From: Planctomycetota bacterium
GTDB lineage: Bacteria > Planctomycetota > Phycisphaerae > Sedimentisphaerales > Anaerobacaceae
DNA length: 6,418 nt
Assembly: GCA_017885385.1 (NCBI GenBank)
Contig: JAFNGF010000148.1
Span: 1,994 to 8,411, forward strand
Direction: 5' to 3'
This document shows positions 4,046-6,418 of the stretch, one piece after another. Under the pieces are notes generated by a model, which saw only the letters and a program-made list of their open reading frames with translations, made no database searches and was not told the DNA's origin. The position numbers and the translations under genes were made by a program. Every line of letters starts with the position of its first letter. The stretch's first letter is position 1.

Positions 4046-6418
4046 ATGAATCGGCTCAACGCAATCCTATTGGTCAAACTCCTGCTGGTCGTGGGCGGCT
4101 GCGCCGCCTTAACAGATGTTAACCGATACACCTTTGGCCACAGCGACGTCACGGTAACGGCGCCGCGCTGCGAATACCGGGTCAATCCGCTGGGTATCGA
4201 TGTGGCTGAGCCGCGATTAAGCTGGATTATCGAATCCGAGCAACGGCAGCAGAAGCAAAACGCTTACCAGATATTGGTCGCCGGCAGCCAGGAAAACCTC
4301 AAGGCAGGCCGCGGCGATCTCTGGGACAGCGGCAAAGTCGACTCCGACCAGACCGCGCACATAGTCTACAAAGGCAAGCCCTTGAGGTCAGGCGTGCGCT
4401 GCTACTGGAAAGTGCGGGTATGGGATAGAGACGACAACCTTTCGGCGTGGAGTAAGCCGGCATACTGGACGATGGGTTTGCCCGACCCCAAGTACCGCCA
4501 GGCTAAATGGATAGGCTACGATGCAGCACTGGCGCCTTCTGACAAAGAAGCGCAAGAGCCGAATCAGGCAAATCTCCAAAAAGCAAAGACAGGCAAAGAC
4601 AAGCTGGTTTTGCCTCCGCCGCGATATTTGCGCAATGTCTTCTGGGTCTACAAACCCATCAGGCGAGCCACGGTTTACGCCTCTGCGCTGGGCCTTTATG
4701 AGCTGCGCATAAACGGCCAACGCGTGGGCGAAGATTATTTCACGCCCGGCTGGACCGATTATTCCAAGCGCGTGTACTATCAAACATACGATGTCGCCGA
4801 CCTGCTCAGAAAAGGCAGTAACGCCGTAGGGGCTATAATTGCCGATGGCTGGTACGCCGGTTATATCGGGTTCGGGCAAAAAAGAGAGCACTACGGCAAA
4901 GACCCGCGGTTTTTCATGCAGCTCGATGTCGAATACACCGACGGCACCAGACAGATTACGGTCACCGACGAATCCTGGAAAGCTACATACGGGCCGCACC
5001 TTGAGGCGGACTTTTTGATGGGAGAAACTTATGATGCCCGCAAGGAGATGCCCGGCTGGGATAGGCCAGGCTTTAACGATTCGGCCTGGGGCGATGTGGT
5101 CGTAACCGGGACAATTCCGGGCCTTTTACAGTCTTATCCGGGCGTGACGGTGCGAAAACAACTGGAAATCGAGCCGGTGAAAATCACCGAAGCGAAAGAA
5201 GGCACGTTTGTTTTTGACCTGGGGCAGAATTTTGCCGGCTGGGCGCGGCTACAAGTTAAGGGACAGGCCGGAACGAAAGTAGTGCTGCGCTTCGCCGAGG
5301 TGCTCAATCCCGACGGCACTATTTACACCACCAACCTGCGAGCGGCACGCTGCACCGACACCTATATCCTCAAAGGAAATGGAACCGAAATCTGGGAGCC
5401 GCGATTTACATATCACGGCTTCCGATACGTGGAATTGACCGGCTACCCTGGCAGGCCCGGAGCGGACGCCATCACCGGCATTGTCGTGCATTCGGATACG
5501 CCGGTCGTCGGCTCGTTCGAGTGCTCTAATCCGATGGTCAACAAGCTATATAAGAACATAATGTGGTCGCAGCGTTCCAATTTCCTCGAAGTGCCCACCG
5601 ACTGCCCGCAGCGCGACGAGCGGCTCGGCTGGACCGGCGACGCCCAAATCTTCATTCGCACCGCCACCTACAATATGGACGTGGCGGCATTTTTCACCAA
5701 ATGGCTTGTCGACCTGGAAGATGCTCAAAACCCGAATGGGGCTTTCCCCGATGTTGCCCCTCGCAAGGTCGCTATGGGCGACGGCGTACCCGCCTGGGGC
5801 GACGCCGGAGTGATTTGTCCCTGGACGATGTACAAGGTTTATGGCGATAAGCATATCATCCAGAAGCACTACGAAGCGATGAAAAAGTGGATCGCTTACC
5901 TGCGAACCAATAGCAAGGACCTGCTGCGACCGGCTTACGGCTACGGCGACTGGGTGGCCGTAGGCTCGGACACGCCAAAGGACATAATTGCAACAGCCTA
6001 CTTTGCCTACAGCACGCGCCTGCTATCTGAAATGGCTGCCGCCGTCGGCAAAAACGAAGATGCTAAGGAATACGAGGCACTATTCCAGCAAATAAAGGAC
6101 GCCTTCAATAAGGCTTATGTCTCTGACGATGGCAAAATTAAAGGCGATACCCAGACCTGCTATTGCCTGGCACTTTACTTTGACTTGCTGCCGGCTGAAA
6201 AACGCGAGCTTGCCTCCGGTCATTTGATCAAAGCTCTCGGAGAAAAAGACTGGCATCTTTCCACCGGCTTTGTGGGCTTGAGCTATTTGCTGCCCGCACT
6301 GACGCAGATGGGACATCTTGACATCGCTTACCGCCTGCTGGCAAGCGACACCTTCCCCAGCTGGGGCTACAGCATCAAGCACGGCGCCACCAGCATCTGG
6401 GAGCGCTGGGACGGCTGG
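4046..6418 (+). CDS. GH78 alpha-L-rhamnosidase, predicted lipoprotein, C-terminus cut by window edge
   Basis: Glycoside hydrolase that releases terminal alpha-L-rhamnose from glycans or glycosides by an inverting mechanism. The frame is open for 791 codons to the right edge. The N-terminus is Met-Asn-Arg, a hydrophobic stretch (about residues 6-18) and the lipobox VGGC with Cys19, so it is probably a lipidated, membrane-anchored extracytoplasmic enzyme. Inferred domains are an Fn3-like region at 35-145, a Lys/Gln/Pro-rich linker at 160-192, a jelly-roll domain at 195-365, a beta-sandwich at 370-485 (with FDLGQNFAGW at 390-399), and the (alpha/alpha)6 barrel from about 490. The signature PTDCPQRDERLGWTGDA at 517-533 holds Glu525, the likely general acid, with Asp519 and Asp532 nearby. 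ATSIWERWDG at 781-790 holds Glu786, the likely general base. The C-terminal beta domain, perhaps 100-200 residues, is missing. Natural substrate unknown; plant or algal rhamnose-containing polysaccharide is plausible. Confidence 0.96.
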   Translation, partial: MNRLNAILLVKLLLVVGGCAALTDVNRYTFGHSDVTVTAPRCEYRVNPLGIDVAEPRLSWIIESEQRQQKQNAYQILVAGSQENLKAGRGDLWDSGKVDSDQTAHIVYKGKPLRSGVRCYWKVRVWDRDDNLSAWSKPAYWTMGLPDPKYRQAKWIGYDAALAPSDKEAQEPNQANLQKAKTGKDKLVLPPPRYLRNVFWVYKPIRRATVYASALGLYELRINGQRVGEDYFTPGWTDYSKRVYYQTYDVADLLRKGSNAVGAIIADGWYAGYIGFGQKREHYGKDPRFFMQLDVEYTDGTRQITVTDESWKATYGPHLEADFLMGETYDARKEMPGWDRPGFNDSAWGDVVVTGTIPGLLQSYPGVTVRKQLEIEPVKITEAKEGTFVFDLGQNFAGWARLQVKGQAGTKVVLRFAEVLNPDGTIYTTNLRAARCTDTYILKGNGTEIWEPRFTYHGFRYVELTGYPGRPGADAITGIVVHSDTPVVGSFECSNPMVNKLYKNIMWSQRSNFLEVPTDCPQRDERLGWTGDAQIFIRTATYNMDVAAFFTKWLVDLEDAQNPNGAFPDVAPRKVAMGDGVPAWGDAGVICPWTMYKVYGDKHIIQKHYEAMKKWIAYLRTNSKDLLRPAYGYGDWVAVGSDTPKDIIATAYFAYSTRLLSEMAAAVGKNEDAKEYEALFQQIKDAFNKAYVSDDGKIKGDTQTCYCLALYFDLLPAEKRELASGHLIKALGEKDWHLSTGFVGLSYLLPALTQMGHLDIAYRLLASDTFPSWGYSIKHGATSIWERWDGW

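Noticed and set aside
3675..4122. Several short open frames in both strands over the repeat (Arg/Glu-rich and Ser/Pro-rich peptides)
   Set aside because: They are translations of the purine-rich inverted repeat or overlap the ends of the real genes. Proteins of this type in databases are typically repeat artefacts.
4388..4999. Minus-strand open frame of 203 codons
   Set aside because: It is antisense to the GH78 gene, whose sense frame is continuous and carries family motifs.
5134..6382. Other minus- and plus-strand open frames within the rhamnosidase gene
   Set aside because: All lie inside the well-supported GH78 frame and show no independent start signals.

Overview
The window holds five recognisable protein genes in two blocks that point away from each other. 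The long signal peptidase I with two insertions, the lipoprotein-type GH78 alpha-L-rhamnosidase, the small HU and cold-shock proteins, the roughly 50% G+C and the CACAGAG-type dispersed repeat together suggest a planctomycete (Planctomycetota, perhaps Phycisphaerae). This is an inference from gene style; no rRNA or other phylogenetic marker is present.

Left block (minus strand, positions 1383 to 1): an HU/IHF-type nucleoid protein, a 70-residue CspA-type cold-shock protein, and an HNH-domain protein cut by the left edge. HU and Csp could share a transcript (121 bp apart), but each also has its own ribosome-binding site and a candidate promoter. A hairpin with a T-rich tail follows csp and probably ends that transcript. 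A separate candidate promoter, overlapped by a 15-bp palindrome, lies before the HNH gene.

Centre (1384-2227): an 844-bp divergent spacer. It holds the candidate HU promoter, two short open frames with coding-like codon use but no recognised family, an AT-rich palindrome, a strong-looking promoter for the signal peptidase gene (TTGACC, 17 bp, CATAAT) and a hairpin in that gene's leader.

Right block (plus strand): lepB encodes a 515-residue membrane-bound signal peptidase I with both catalytic residues, a four-cysteine zinc-ribbon-like insert and a large beta-rich insert. A 270-bp spacer follows, filled by a 181-bp nested inverted repeat. Then comes a GH78 alpha-L-rhamnosidase lipoprotein, open to the right edge and cut just after the likely catalytic base. 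LepB cleaves ordinary secretory signals, whereas the rhamnosidase carries a lipobox expected to be cut by LspA, so their adjacency does not imply a shared pathway.

I found no CRISPR array, tRNA, rRNA, transposase or obvious defence system. The window looks like a mostly ordinary chromosomal segment. The most unusual items are the LepB architecture, the inverted-repeat element and the structured divergent spacer.
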